From positions 1 to 27,826 of the IMG/VR virus record IMGVR_UViG_3300027608_000125: a stretch of DNA of 27,826 bases; one strand, written 5' to 3'. Under the pieces are notes generated by a model. The model made no database searches. It was given only the letters and a program-made list of their open reading frames with translations, and had not been told where the DNA came from. Shown here in pieces: positions 7,826 through 15,301 of this stretch. The number at the start of each line of letters is the position of its first letter. The stretch's first letter is position 1. The DNA is from a virus. The translations under genes and the position numbers were made by a program.

Positions 7826-8248
7826 CTAAGATATTGTTACTGTACCAACATTTGTCGTTGCCACCAAGTAGTTTGGAGTCAATGCCACATCAAAATTACT
7901 AGCTCCGCCAACCGGATACCAGCCCCATTGAAACACCCTGCTACCGCCCTCTGGATAACCAAACCCATCAGGGGCTGTACTGTTAGTTAATATAATCTGC
8001 AATCCGCTAGTTCCCGACTGTGTATAGCTTACATCAGGACGCGGCTCTCGTACAGCTTGTGGATCATCTACGGGGTACATACCCAACTGCAGTTGAGGTT
8101 GATCAGGGTCCCAACACTCAGGACACACTTTTATGTTGAACAAGCGTGTCTTGATAATTTCTTTCTTCAGGTTTTTAAGCATGTACCGCTGACCACACCT
8201 ATCGCACTCTGCAATACTATTTTTGCCTGAAGCGTATCTACTTGACAT
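7826..8248 (-). CDS. Zinc-ribbon structural-cluster protein
   Basis: A 140-residue protein with an N-terminal zinc ribbon: CDRC (C15, C18) and CPEC (C42, C45), separated by a Lys-rich helix. Next comes a Pro/Asp-rich linker (YPVDDPQAVREPRPDVSY) and a C-terminal beta-rich part ending VATTNVGTVTIS. The four cysteines have zinc-binding spacing. Proteins of this layout sit in the connector/tail gene block of similar phages. It lies between two adaptor-like genes, so a structural or assembly role is likely. Metal binding is inferred from the motif. Confidence 0.75.
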   Translation of the reverse strand: MSSRYASGKNSIAECDRCGQRYMLKNLKKEIIKTRLFNIKVCPECWDPDQPQLQLGMYPVDDPQAVREPRPDVSYTQSGTSGLQIILTNSTAPDGFGYPEGGSRVFQWGWYPVGGASNFDVALTPNYLVATTNVGTVTIS

Positions 8249-8251
8249 ACA

Positions 8252-9190
8252 TCACCTGTAGAACGACTGTCTTGGAACATAGCGATCAGGAGCCTTCTCG
8301 CGGTCTTCCTGCGACGCTAACGTCCACTGTTCTTCATAAGCCGCTTTAAGCATCACAATACGCTCCATAGGCACGTCAGCGCGCTTAGAACCAACATAAT
8401 AGGCTAGACCAGCCACTACGCATGGAATCAGCCGGAATGGAATATCTTGCACGTTAACGCCGTTGCCAGCGTCTTGCATGCGGCGCATACGCCAGTAGAC
8501 AAACACATACTGATCCCCAGGGGCATTGGGCGTAGGCCACACGTTTACACACGTGAGGTTATTAACCGTTACGGTAGCGCTAATTGCGTGAGATGCGGCA
8601 GTTGTATTAGTGCTGCCATTGTACTGACCACGATAGCAATTAAGTAGTTGATTACCGCTGACGTTAGCGTAGAAGATTGTTTCTGAATCAATTGTGATAA
8701 ATCCTGTTGCGGGTAGGCTTGTAGTAGAACTAAGAGTAATAGTCGTGTCTGTTGCCGCTATCGTTGCTGCTACAGTTGCCGTAGACAAATAACTCTCATT
8801 AGACTGCCGGTTAATCCACATCTGAATAGGGCGACCTTGGGCCAGCTTGTTTGGTAGCGTTGACCACGTTGATTCAGAGATGCGGCTAATGTTGATATCG
8901 ATCTGGTTGATCGTAGTCGCCTGTGTACGGATAACTTGATCCAACAGATCAATTGTAGTATTAGGCAAAGCATAGACGCCCTGCCCAGTGTTCATTACGA
9001 ATTGGCCTTGCTCAATAGTCCATAAATTGATGCCACGGTTAGCCCATTCAATCGTAAGCATATTGAAAGACCGGCGTGCGGTACGAAACTCATAGCCAGT
9101 ACGAACCTCAATACCCGCCCGCTCATACGCTTCTTCAACGATATCGTTAAAGTCTAGGTTAAATGCGGAGGTTCCTGAAGTGCTAGCCAT
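8252..9190 (-). CDS. Connector/adaptor virion protein with inserted beta module
   Basis: A 312-residue phage structural protein. The N-terminal helical part (DFNDIVEEAYERAGIE, then FRTARRSFNMLTIEWANRGI with LWTIEQG) and the C-terminal helical part (IPFRLIPCVVAGLAYYVGSK) are typical of connector or adaptor proteins. Residues about 137-208 form an inserted beta-rich module (TDTTITLSSTTSLPATGFIT, DSETIFYANVSGN, YRGQYNGST, then AASHAISATV). It probably docks to the portal. Start overlaps the previous stop by 1 nt. Family type is recognised; exact position in the virion is not. Confidence 0.8.
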   Translation of the reverse strand: MASTSGTSAFNLDFNDIVEEAYERAGIEVRTGYEFRTARRSFNMLTIEWANRGINLWTIEQGQFVMNTGQGVYALPNTTIDLLDQVIRTQATTINQIDINISRISESTWSTLPNKLAQGRPIQMWINRQSNESYLSTATVAATIAATDTTITLSSTTSLPATGFITIDSETIFYANVSGNQLLNCYRGQYNGSTNTTAASHAISATVTVNNLTCVNVWPTPNAPGDQYVFVYWRMRRMQDAGNGVNVQDIPFRLIPCVVAGLAYYVGSKRADVPMERIVMLKAAYEEQWTLASQEDREKAPDRYVPRQSFYR

Positions 9191-9423
9191 TATCTAAATC
9201 CCGCCGTTTTCTTTGCGATTGTTTTGGGTTGGGCTACGAATTGTTTTCCGGCGGCTTTTCCTGCACGCTTGGCTTTGGTCGTCGCAGCGTACTCAGCAGA
9301 GCTGAGACTTTTAATCGCAGCGCTTGGAAGGTATCTTTCACCTGTGTCAGAAGATTTTTTACCACTTTTGGTTCTCCATTTTTGGTCGCCCCAATCCTTC
9401 AATGATTTTTGAGGAGCTTTCAA
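9190..9423 (-). CDS. Small basic protein of structural cluster
   Basis: A 77-residue, Lys-rich protein: MKAPQKSLKDWGDQKWRTKS, then GERYLPSAAIKSLSSAEYAA, then KRAGKAAGKQFVAQP. The W-x-x-Q-K-W-R-T-K-S-G-K...T-G-E-R-Y-L-P pattern is widely shared among small uncharacterised phage and giant-virus proteins, as I recall. It overlaps both neighbours (1 and 4 nt). First in transcription-downstream order of a block of six very small genes. Possibly DNA-binding or head-internal; function unproven. Confidence 0.7.
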   Translation of the reverse strand: MKAPQKSLKDWGDQKWRTKSGKKSSDTGERYLPSAAIKSLSSAEYAATTKAKRAGKAAGKQFVAQPKTIAKKTAGFR

Positions 9424-9695
9424 TCTCGGTAACCCCCGCCAGCCGCCTTGTACTTCTTGGCAACTAGCTGAGCTTTACGTGCTGACCACTGACCTGCGCC
9501 AGTACCCTGCGTAGCTGCGGCTTTTACTTGAGACACAATCCTCTTGCGAAGACTAGGCTTTGTGTAATTGCCAGCAGCGTTTACCTTGCCACCCTTTTTG
9601 TACTGCGTAAAGTCAGTGTCATCCCGTCGGGCTTTCTCTACGCCTTTAGGCATTTTAGAAGGGTTAATATCGCCCATACCACGAGATGCCAACAT
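9420..9695 (-). CDS. DUF5872-like small protein
   Basis: A 91-residue basic protein. Its C-terminal half has NYTKPSLRKRIVSQVKAAAT followed by GAGQWSARKAQLVAKKYKAA and GGGYRD. The LRxRI...GQWSARKAQL...Y..GGGY signature is that of DUF5872 as I remember it, a family of unknown function found in phages and large DNA viruses (unsearched). The first ATG is used; MGDINPSKM six codons later is an alternative. It lies in the cluster of tiny Lys-rich genes. Confidence 0.7.
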   Translation of the reverse strand: MLASRGMGDINPSKMPKGVEKARRDDTDFTQYKKGGKVNAAGNYTKPSLRKRIVSQVKAAATQGTGAGQWSARKAQLVAKKYKAAGGGYRD

Positions 9696-9697
9696 GA

Positions 9698-9934
9698 TTA
9701 CACCATCTTTCCGCGTGTCTTACCTTTGGTACAGCAGCCATCAGCGCGCTTAGAAGCTGAGCCAACAGAGCCACCTTTAGCGTAACCACGCTGACCACGA
9801 ACTGCGTCACGCGGGTCTTTCTTTTCGGGAGCATATTCGGTATTACGCAAAGACTTTGTATACGCGGCTTCAGTAGCCGTATTCATCTTGCGGTCAGCCA
9901 TATCTTCCCGTGCTTGTTTTTCTGCTGGACTCAT
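9698..9934 (-). CDS. Small basic protein with KGKTRGKMV tail
   Basis: A 78-residue hydrophilic protein with a charged N-terminal half (MSPAEKQAREDMADRKM) and the C-terminal sequence GYAKGGSVGSASKRADGCC followed by TKGKTRGKMV. The SASKRADG..xxGKTRGKMV tail is shared by many small phage structural-cluster proteins as I recall, and a related KGKTKGKMI occurs in the neighbouring gene. An AGGAG-type SD (forward complement AGCTCCT) precedes it. Likely virion-associated; function unknown. Confidence 0.7.
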   Translation of the reverse strand: MSPAEKQAREDMADRKMNTATEAAYTKSLRNTEYAPEKKDPRDAVRGQRGYAKGGSVGSASKRADGCCTKGKTRGKMV

Positions 9935-9948
9935 TTGAAGCTCCTAAA

Positions 9949-10341
9949 TTAGCAAGTTTTGCCGCCGCTTTTCATGGTAATCATCTTGCCTTTGGTTTTA
10001 CCCTTAGACTCAATGCCGCCACCTTTAGCCATGAAAATAGGCACTTTCTTGCCATCTTTCATTTTCATAGGCATGCCGCCTTTTTTCATACCCATCATGG
10101 AAGTATCAGCCATAGGAGTAGGCTTTTTCATGCCGTCTTTGGCAGTGCTCATACCGGGTTTCATTGTGGGCTTGCCCATTTTTGTAGTAGCCATGTGGCC
10201 TCCTGTAGAAAATTTTTTGCCTTTATCGGCATCGTTGAACTCTTTGCCCACGGACTGTGGGACGCCTGCTTTCTTAGCAAAAGATGGGTTATTAGCCACC
10301 GCTGCCATGAAATTGTGTTGTTTTTTACTCACTGACGGCAT
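9949..10341 (-). CDS. Met/Lys/Gly-rich protein with DUF3008-like start
   Basis: A 130-residue protein. The first 45 residues (MPSVSKKQHNFMAAVANNPS, then FAKKAGVPQSVGKEF and ADKGKKF) resemble the DUF3008-type short motif and its phage relatives. The rest is a low-complexity run very rich in Met, Lys and Gly (KMGKPTMKPGMSTAKDGMKK) ending KGKTKGKMITMKSGGKTC. The Met-rich, strongly basic tail is unusual and is probably disordered. It overlaps the small membrane gene by 17 nt. Function unknown. Confidence 0.75.
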   Translation of the reverse strand: MPSVSKKQHNFMAAVANNPSFAKKAGVPQSVGKEFNDADKGKKFSTGGHMATTKMGKPTMKPGMSTAKDGMKKPTPMADTSMMGMKKGGMPMKMKDGKKVPIFMAKGGGIESKGKTKGKMITMKSGGKTC

Positions 10342-10519
10342 TATCTGCCTTCTTGCGATTAGTTAAATTACGGACAGTATCTGTCTCCCAGATACGAAGC
10401 CCAAGGTAAATGATCGTGAACAAAGAAGCCAAAGGCGGAAGCCACGTAACCATAACGCCAACAGTCGTTAAGACTGCTGCGCCGTCTGCAACTGCTTTAG
10501 CTGTGTCGTGTTGAGTCAT
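10325..10519 (-). CDS. Small two-TM holin-like membrane protein
   Basis: A 64-residue protein using the ATG at 10519. The reading frame extends upstream only to a GTG without a good SD, so the ATG 1 nt after the previous stop is preferred. It has two hydrophobic stretches (AAVLTTVGVMVTWLPPLASL then FTIIYLGLRIW) separated by a Pro-Pro turn and a charged C-terminus. Such class II holin-like proteins occur inside structural clusters of podovirus-like phages. A second holin or an entry-related membrane protein are both possible. Confidence 0.7.
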   Translation of the reverse strand: MTQHDTAKAVADGAAVLTTVGVMVTWLPPLASLFTIIYLGLRIWETDTVRNLTNRKKADNAVSE

Positions 10520-10520
10520 G

Positions 10521-10766
10521 TTAACAATTCCACGCTCTAAGAGCTTTGTTGATTCTTGAATCTGGATCGTTGGCTGTCTTTGCACTCGTTAGCTTCTTTT
10601 TCATCCCACCCATCCGCGCACAGAACGAGTCTTTGCGAGAGCCGCCTTCCGGCTGGGGACGTTTCAAGTTCATACCTTGCGCTTTTGCGGAGGCTCGGCC
10701 TTTGGCGTTTAAACCGCCCTTCTCGGACTTGCCCTCTTTCCTCTGCCATGCTGGAGACTTAGCCAT
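10521..10766 (-). CDS. DUF6321-like small Lys-rich protein
   Basis: An 81-residue basic protein starting MAKSPAWQRKEGKSEKGGLN, then AKGRASAKAQGMN, PEGGSRKDSFCARMGGMKKK and NDPDSRINKALRAWNC. The AWxRKEGK..GGLNxKGR and SFCARMxGMKKKLT signatures match what I recall as DUF6321, found in phages and large DNA viruses, function unknown. The frame opens earlier at a TTG without an SD, so ATG 10766 is used; it overlaps the preceding gene by 8 nt. Confidence 0.72.
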   Translation of the reverse strand: MAKSPAWQRKEGKSEKGGLNAKGRASAKAQGMNLKRPQPEGGSRKDSFCARMGGMKKKLTSAKTANDPDSRINKALRAWNC

Positions 10767-11274
10767 AATAAATCTGCGCTGCGTCAATTGCGCTCATGTA
10801 GGCATAAATTCCATTGACTGCCAACACGCCTTCACCGGGAATAACGGGGGCATTTTGGAATTCATCTGATGAATGAGTTTCGTAAGTCATTAACCAACGA
10901 TTTGCGCCACTGACATAAAGCGCTGCTGGAGAACCTGTAATGTCTCCAGTATTAATGTCTACTAAAGTAAACGAGTTTGCATTTACTCTAGTAATTACAT
11001 AGTTACCATCTGTGGCAGCGCCGCCTGAACCAGCAGCAAAGTGAATACCTACAACATCGCCAGTTGACAAGCCATGAGAATTTTTAGCTACAGTAACTAA
11101 TGTGCCTACACGACCATAAGATACGCTTGAAGTTACTGGGGCTGTGGTTGTATCAAACAAAACCAAAGTTCCGCTGCCACCGTAAAAAGAAACACCTTTT
11201 ACACGGTTGCGCCCAAGCACAAAAAAACCGCTTTGGTTTAAATGCCCTTGTTTGACATCATATTGCATCGTCAT
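10759..11274 (-). CDS. Virion protein with beta-rich 'HGLSTGD' module
   Basis: A 171-residue structural-type protein. The N-terminus has QGHLNQSGFFVLGRNRVKGV, the centre a beta module (SHGLSTGDVVGIHFAAGSGG, then DGNYVITRVNANSFTLV) of a kind recurrent in phage tail and decoration proteins, and the C-terminus ends YAYMSAIDAAQIYYG. No catalytic residues are evident. It overlaps the small coiled-coil gene upstream by 17 nt. Probably an external capsid or tail component; exact role inferred. Confidence 0.7.
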   Translation of the reverse strand: MTMQYDVKQGHLNQSGFFVLGRNRVKGVSFYGGSGTLVLFDTTTAPVTSSVSYGRVGTLVTVAKNSHGLSTGDVVGIHFAAGSGGAATDGNYVITRVNANSFTLVDINTGDITGSPAALYVSGANRWLMTYETHSSDEFQNAPVIPGEGVLAVNGIYAYMSAIDAAQIYYG

Positions 11275-11425
11275 TTTTTTGCTCCGGTTTTGGTGCGTCT
11301 AACATGCGGGCTTTTAACTCCGCATTTTCTTTTGCCATCGCCGCTACGATTCCCATAGCGTGATCTCTTTGGCTTTCCAAAAGCCCAAGCATGGCTTGAA
11401 CTTCTGGATCTTTATGAGTCAACAT
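11258..11425 (-). CDS. 55-residue helical protein
   Basis: A short protein starting MLTHKDPEVQAMLGLLESQR with a helical, coiled-coil-like middle (AMGIVAAMAKENAELKARML) and a polar C-terminus. The ATG at 11425 overlaps the upstream stop as TAATG, a classic re-initiation signal; the longer frame start at 11452 has no such support. It is wedged between two virion genes. Function unknown. Confidence 0.6.
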   Translation of the reverse strand: MLTHKDPEVQAMLGLLESQRDHAMGIVAAMAKENAELKARMLDAPKPEQKNDDAI

Positions 11426-12171
11426 TAGGCAGCGCGAGTAACTAATTTCCAAGTTGGGCTGGTAATCAGCCCCGTCTGGATATAAAGGTTTGCACCGGTA
11501 ATGTCAATATACATGGAGCCGGGGCCAGCAAAGTTGTCACCAGTACCACTTGCACCGCTAGTAGGAACACCCGCGTCAACCATGACCACGACATCATCTT
11601 CCATGCGAATGTTGGCTTTGGTATAAGGAATGACACCAGTAGGGCCACCACCATCAAGAACAGGGTCTTGCATCTTCAAGTCGATACCAAACTCAAATCC
11701 AGAACCGGGGGTAGTTTGAGCCATGGCAACACCAAAAGCTGCACGGGCAGTTGTCACGCCAGAATCACCCGCCATGAAAGCCATCACAGCAGCATCGCCA
11801 GACAAAGTGTTGGTGTTGATAATACCCATTACACCAGCCATCAAGCCGTTGTTAGAGTAAGTGCCAATTACCGCAAAGTTGCCAACAACGCCAGCCATGT
11901 GGTTAAAGGTGGTTGAAGGGACTGTTGCAAAAGGAGCGCCGGACTGAGTACGGCCAAACACTCCATAAGCCTCACCGGGCGTTGCAAACGCGCTAGAACC
12001 AAACCCTACAGTAGGTTCAACACGGGCATAAAAACCATAAGCACCGGTGCCTTGGTCAACTTCAATAACTTCACCAGTATTAATAGTTGTAGGGGTGAGT
12101 GGCTGTTGCGCAGCGGCGGTGCCGCCTTGATAACCAGCCCTGACTGGGCCCGAAAAAGAAGTACGTGCCAT
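11425..12171 (-). CDS. Virion protein downstream of capsid terminator
   Basis: A 248-residue Gly/Ala/Thr-rich protein beginning MARTSFSGPVRAGYQGGTAA. It has repeated small hydrophobic-Gly segments (MAGVVGNFAVIG and LMAGVMGIINTNTLSG) and ends YIQTGLITSPTWKLVTRAA. The MARTSFSGPV opening is shared by virion proteins of similar environmental phages as I recall. An AAGGAG SD lies close to the ATG. It is the first gene after the terminator that follows the capsid gene. Possibly head decoration or spike; the role is inferred. Confidence 0.7.
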   Translation of the reverse strand: MARTSFSGPVRAGYQGGTAAAQQPLTPTTINTGEVIEVDQGTGAYGFYARVEPTVGFGSSAFATPGEAYGVFGRTQSGAPFATVPSTTFNHMAGVVGNFAVIGTYSNNGLMAGVMGIINTNTLSGDAAVMAFMAGDSGVTTARAAFGVAMAQTTPGSGFEFGIDLKMQDPVLDGGGPTGVIPYTKANIRMEDDVVVMVDAGVPTSGASGTGDNFAGPGSMYIDITGANLYIQTGLITSPTWKLVTRAA

Positions 12172-12273
12172 GATGGCTCCTTACATACAAGTTAAGTGCA
12201 TCAATCAGTATGTTGTCTGCCGGGACAGTTTGATGCACCGGAAAGCCCGGATTAAAGTCAATATACAACAAAA

Positions 12274-12299
12274 GAAAAGGGGGCGCAAGCCCCCTTTTC
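12274..12299 (-). terminator. Intrinsic terminator after major capsid gene
   Basis: A perfect 11-bp stem (GAAAAGGGGGC / GCCCCCTTTTC) with a 4-nt loop. Read leftward, it is followed by TTTTGTTGTA. It lies 20 nt past the capsid stop codon and would reduce read-through into the tail genes, keeping capsid transcripts in excess. The remainder of the 147-nt gap (12172-12318) holds the leader of the next gene and no ORF. Confidence 0.85.
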
Positions 12300-12318
12300 A
12301 TATATTTCCTAAAAAATA

Positions 12319-13230
12319 TTAAGCGCCAGGTGAACCAAACATACCCAGAGGGTCTGAGAAGCCAAAAGAATAGCGCTCGCGTGATTTATAACGCACGTTG
12401 CCGGTGTCAAAATCACCGTCCATGCTGTTAGACAGCGGTGTACGGATGAAGTGCTTCATGCCGTTAGGCACGTCAGTGCATAAGAACCAAGCATTGGTAT
12501 CAGTCAGGTAGTGGTTAATTGTGTAACCACCGGGGATTGATCCATTGTTCTTTAACGCATTGATGTCGTTGTCAGCAGTACCAACACGCAATTCAGTCTC
12601 AAGCAAACGAGTTGCCGTAAACTGCAATGCAGGTGGAACTACCAACTTACTAGGTTTAGAAGCAATCAGCAAACCACGCTCATCTGTCCAAGCAGCAATT
12701 TGAATAACAGAGTTTTCCAACGATGTTTCATTCAAATCAGCAGGGGTAGATGGAGTGTTACTGTTTACACCGCCAGAGATCAAGGGGTGCTGTGTAGAAA
12801 ACAAAGCAACACCGTCACCACCAGCGTAAACACCGCCTGTGAAGCCGTTGTTTAAGATGGCAGCAGCTTTAACTTGCTTGGTGTAAGCCATAGCACGAGC
12901 CAGACCTTTGGTGTAACGAGCAGACAATGAGTCATACAAGTTATCTTCGATAGCTTCTTCAGTCAAGCTAAAGCCCAAAGCAATGGTTTCGTGGTTGTAA
13001 CGAGCCGTAAACGCTTCTTGCGCATTGTCATAAGCGATGGCAGAACCCTCGTTTTTGACAGGAGCAGCAGAGAAACCTGACAGTTTTGTCTCTTCTTCAA
13101 AGCTACGCTCAGATGTCTCTGTTTCGTAGATCTCTTTATGCTCTTCGCCGTACTGTGCGTACTCTAAACCAAACAATGCGTTTAGACCGGGGAGCAGTTC
13201 TTTAAGTAATTGTGCGCGGGAAATAGCCAT
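12319..13230 (-). CDS. Major capsid protein (Mu gpT-like, HK97 fold)
   Basis: A 303-residue major head subunit. It starts MAISRAQLLKELLPGLNALF, then EEETKLSGFSAAPVKNEGSA, YNHETIALGFSLTEEAIEDN, ARAMAYTKQVKAAAILNN and FSTQHPLISGGVNS. This is the hallmark pattern of Mu-like gpT capsid proteins common in environmental phages. No N-terminal delta domain is visible, consistent with the separate scaffold gene at 14315-15292. It lies between a decoration-like gene and a strong terminator, the arrangement expected for a highly expressed capsid gene. Confidence 0.92.
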   Translation of the reverse strand: MAISRAQLLKELLPGLNALFGLEYAQYGEEHKEIYETETSERSFEEETKLSGFSAAPVKNEGSAIAYDNAQEAFTARYNHETIALGFSLTEEAIEDNLYDSLSARYTKGLARAMAYTKQVKAAAILNNGFTGGVYAGGDGVALFSTQHPLISGGVNSNTPSTPADLNETSLENSVIQIAAWTDERGLLIASKPSKLVVPPALQFTATRLLETELRVGTADNDINALKNNGSIPGGYTINHYLTDTNAWFLCTDVPNGMKHFIRTPLSNSMDGDFDTGNVRYKSRERYSFGFSDPLGMFGSPGA

Positions 13231-13242
13231 GATTTATGCTCC

Positions 13243-13848
13243 TTATACACCGAGTGCGTTGTTGTACTGATGCATAGTCGCATTGATCTTGACAATAACT
13301 TCAGGGAAGTTATCAGCAGCAGTTGCGGTGTCCCGAACTACATCAATGATACGAATAGGCAGCGTATTGGTTGTTGCAGTAGTAGCCAAAATAGCTACAG
13401 CAGAGTTACCTGTCGTGGTGCTACCTGCATTCTGTACCAACGTGGCGTTATTTCCGATGGCGGTAATGCCAACACCAGAAATAGTCGTTCCGCTAGACAC
13501 AACAGCTACTTGAAACAACGTGTCAGGATCATCAGCGACCACAGCAAAAATCTGCGTGCCAGACTTGATAGACTGACTTGCTGGATAAAACTGTTGTTGC
13601 TGGACTTGACCAGTTGAACCATTGGTAAACTGAACACCTAAGAAAATACCGCAAGGCGTGGCAGTTGTTGTGCCGACGTCTTTTTCGATAGTTCCACCAG
13701 CTACACGTTGTACCAAGTCACCATAGAAAATGTTAGTAGCGTAGCCACTAGCAATTTGCATCAAACGGGTTGAACCCGCAAATACCTGTCCACCTATTAG
13801 GTTTACAGGCTTTAGACCGTAAGGGGCCGAGACTGTAGGGTATGCCAT
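13243..13848 (-). CDS. Head decoration-like protein
   Basis: A 201-residue protein encoded just upstream of the capsid gene. It opens MAYPTVSAPYGLKPVNLIGG then FAGSTRLMQIASGY and has a Thr/Ala/Val-rich beta-strand body with a Gln run (GQVQQQQFYPASQS). Such proteins, starting with AYGLxPVNLIGGxVFAG, accompany capsid genes of this type in similar phages as I recall. It probably decorates or stabilises the capsid. It is separated from the capsid start by 12 nt. Confidence 0.75.
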   Translation of the reverse strand: MAYPTVSAPYGLKPVNLIGGQVFAGSTRLMQIASGYATNIFYGDLVQRVAGGTIEKDVGTTTATPCGIFLGVQFTNGSTGQVQQQQFYPASQSIKSGTQIFAVVADDPDTLFQVAVVSSGTTISGVGITAIGNNATLVQNAGSTTTGNSAVAILATTATTNTLPIRIIDVVRDTATAADNFPEVIVKINATMHQYNNALGV

Positions 13849-13864
13849 TTAAGACTCCTAAAAA

Positions 13865-14314
13865 TTAAGTACCTTTACCAAAGCTGGTCGAAGATTTCCG
13901 CTCATTGAAGATTGGCATCCGCGCATCGCTTTGACGCATTAAATTATTATCTACAGCCTCTTCCTGTGCTCGTGTCATATCAGCAAAGTGTTTAACTCGC
14001 TGACCAACAAACTCAGTAGGAGTCTTACAGAGTAACAATCCGCCAATCTCAATGCTGTCTTTAAAACGGCTATTGGGATCAACTAGCAGTTGAAATTTAG
14101 GTTGCTCTTCTACATTTACCACCTCCCAACCTTCGCGCAATTTAGCGGAGAGGTTACGAGGATCAGCATTGTTCAAAGTAGAAACCCGAATCCATCTGTA
14201 CGCGTAGCCCGGAGTCTTATCTGGCTCCGGTAGAAGTTCCGCCTGCTGCCACTGCTTGGGGCGCTCTTGGGTAGTTCTATTTGTAATCTCGCGTTGTAAT
14301 CTGCTTTCAGCCAT
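13865..14314 (-). CDS. Capsid-cluster protein, unknown
   Basis: A 149-residue polar protein. The centre has YAYRWIRVSTLNNADPRNLS and KLREGWEVVNVEEQPKF, followed by FKDSIEIGGLLLCKTPTEFV and a helical Gln/Glu/Arg-rich C-terminus. The RWIR...DxxNxxxxxxEGWE pattern is shared by proteins encoded between scaffold and capsid genes in similar phages as I recall. Start is immediately after the scaffold stop (14315), so translation is coupled. It may be head-completion or assembly related; not proven. Confidence 0.7.
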   Translation of the reverse strand: MAESRLQREITNRTTQERPKQWQQAELLPEPDKTPGYAYRWIRVSTLNNADPRNLSAKLREGWEVVNVEEQPKFQLLVDPNSRFKDSIEIGGLLLCKTPTEFVGQRVKHFADMTRAQEEAVDNNLMRQSDARMPIFNERKSSTSFGKGT

Positions 14315-15292
14315 TTAGGCCTCCAATTTCATGAGTTCACGAGCATATTGCTCGTTGGTTAATCCAAATTTCTTTGCCAAGCCCACCTGCGTCTTAGAAA
14401 GAACTACTTTTTTAGGAGCAGTACTCCTCTTAGCTGGTGCGACCACCGTGCTTGGTTTTGTACGTTGAGGTTTATCTTCCTCTTCGTTGTAAGTAGCGCC
14501 AAATTCTTCTGGGAACCGACGTTGAACTTCTTTATCTATTGCTGCATAGTACTCATTCGTACCAATGTAGCCTCGACCATATTTAGCTTCTAAGTCCTCG
14601 TGGACACCTTCAGCATATCTGCGCATAGATCGTTTATTCTGGTCAACGAACCATGGGTTTTTTGACACCCATGACGCAACTTTCGGGTCCATTTGAGGGT
14701 TTTGAGGCCTCTGTAAATTGGTTTGTACATCATTTTGGTCATTTTGTACAGTGGGCCTGAAATTTTTTGCTTTATCTAATTTAAGCTGGGCACGGATCAT
14801 TTCCTGCTGAGCTTCTAAAAGCTTGTCAGAATCACCCGAATCGTAGGCTTCTTTGTAGTTACGGCTAGCCTTATCAACCTCCATTTCAGCGGAGTTCTGA
14901 TATGTAGAAATAAGTTCTTTTTCCCCCGTATGCAAGACAGATTTTAACTGGCGATTCTCATCAAGAATACGCTGGGCAACGGCTAAAGACTCTTGTTGCT
15001 CACGTATTGCAGCCTCTTTCTCTCTACGCTCGTCGTGCCAAGCCTTCTTGTACTGCTTAAATTTAAGCTTTACGTTATGAGAGTAGTCTTCAGAGTCGTC
15101 AGCCTTCTCTAAGTCTTCTTTAATGGCCTCGGGAAGAGGTTCTACAAACCGATCTTCAGGGGGAGTATCGTCTTGTACATCTACTTTAATTTCAATGTCA
15201 TCTCCCTCAATCGAAATATCAAGGGTATCTTCGGGTTTACCCTTATTTTCTTGCTCGTCGGGGAATTTATAGCTATCGCTAAATCTAGGCAT
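14315..15292 (-). CDS. Scaffolding protein
   Basis: A 325-residue, highly charged protein with an acidic N-terminus (DLEKADDSEDYSHN), a long helical coiled-coil segment (KQYKKAWHDERREKEAAIRE, then VAQRILDENRQLKSVL), a Pro/Gln linker and a basic C-terminal helix (KVVLSKTQVGLAKKFGLTNE). This acidic/coiled-coil/basic layout and the position between portal and capsid genes fit a scaffolding protein that co-assembles with the capsid and is then released. No protease motif is visible. Identity rests on layout and synteny. Confidence 0.8.
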   Translation of the reverse strand: MPRFSDSYKFPDEQENKGKPEDTLDISIEGDDIEIKVDVQDDTPPEDRFVEPLPEAIKEDLEKADDSEDYSHNVKLKFKQYKKAWHDERREKEAAIREQQESLAVAQRILDENRQLKSVLHTGEKELISTYQNSAEMEVDKASRNYKEAYDSGDSDKLLEAQQEMIRAQLKLDKAKNFRPTVQNDQNDVQTNLQRPQNPQMDPKVASWVSKNPWFVDQNKRSMRRYAEGVHEDLEAKYGRGYIGTNEYYAAIDKEVQRRFPEEFGATYNEEEDKPQRTKPSTVVAPAKRSTAPKKVVLSKTQVGLAKKFGLTNEQYARELMKLEA

Positions 15293-15301
15293 GTGCGCTC
15301 C

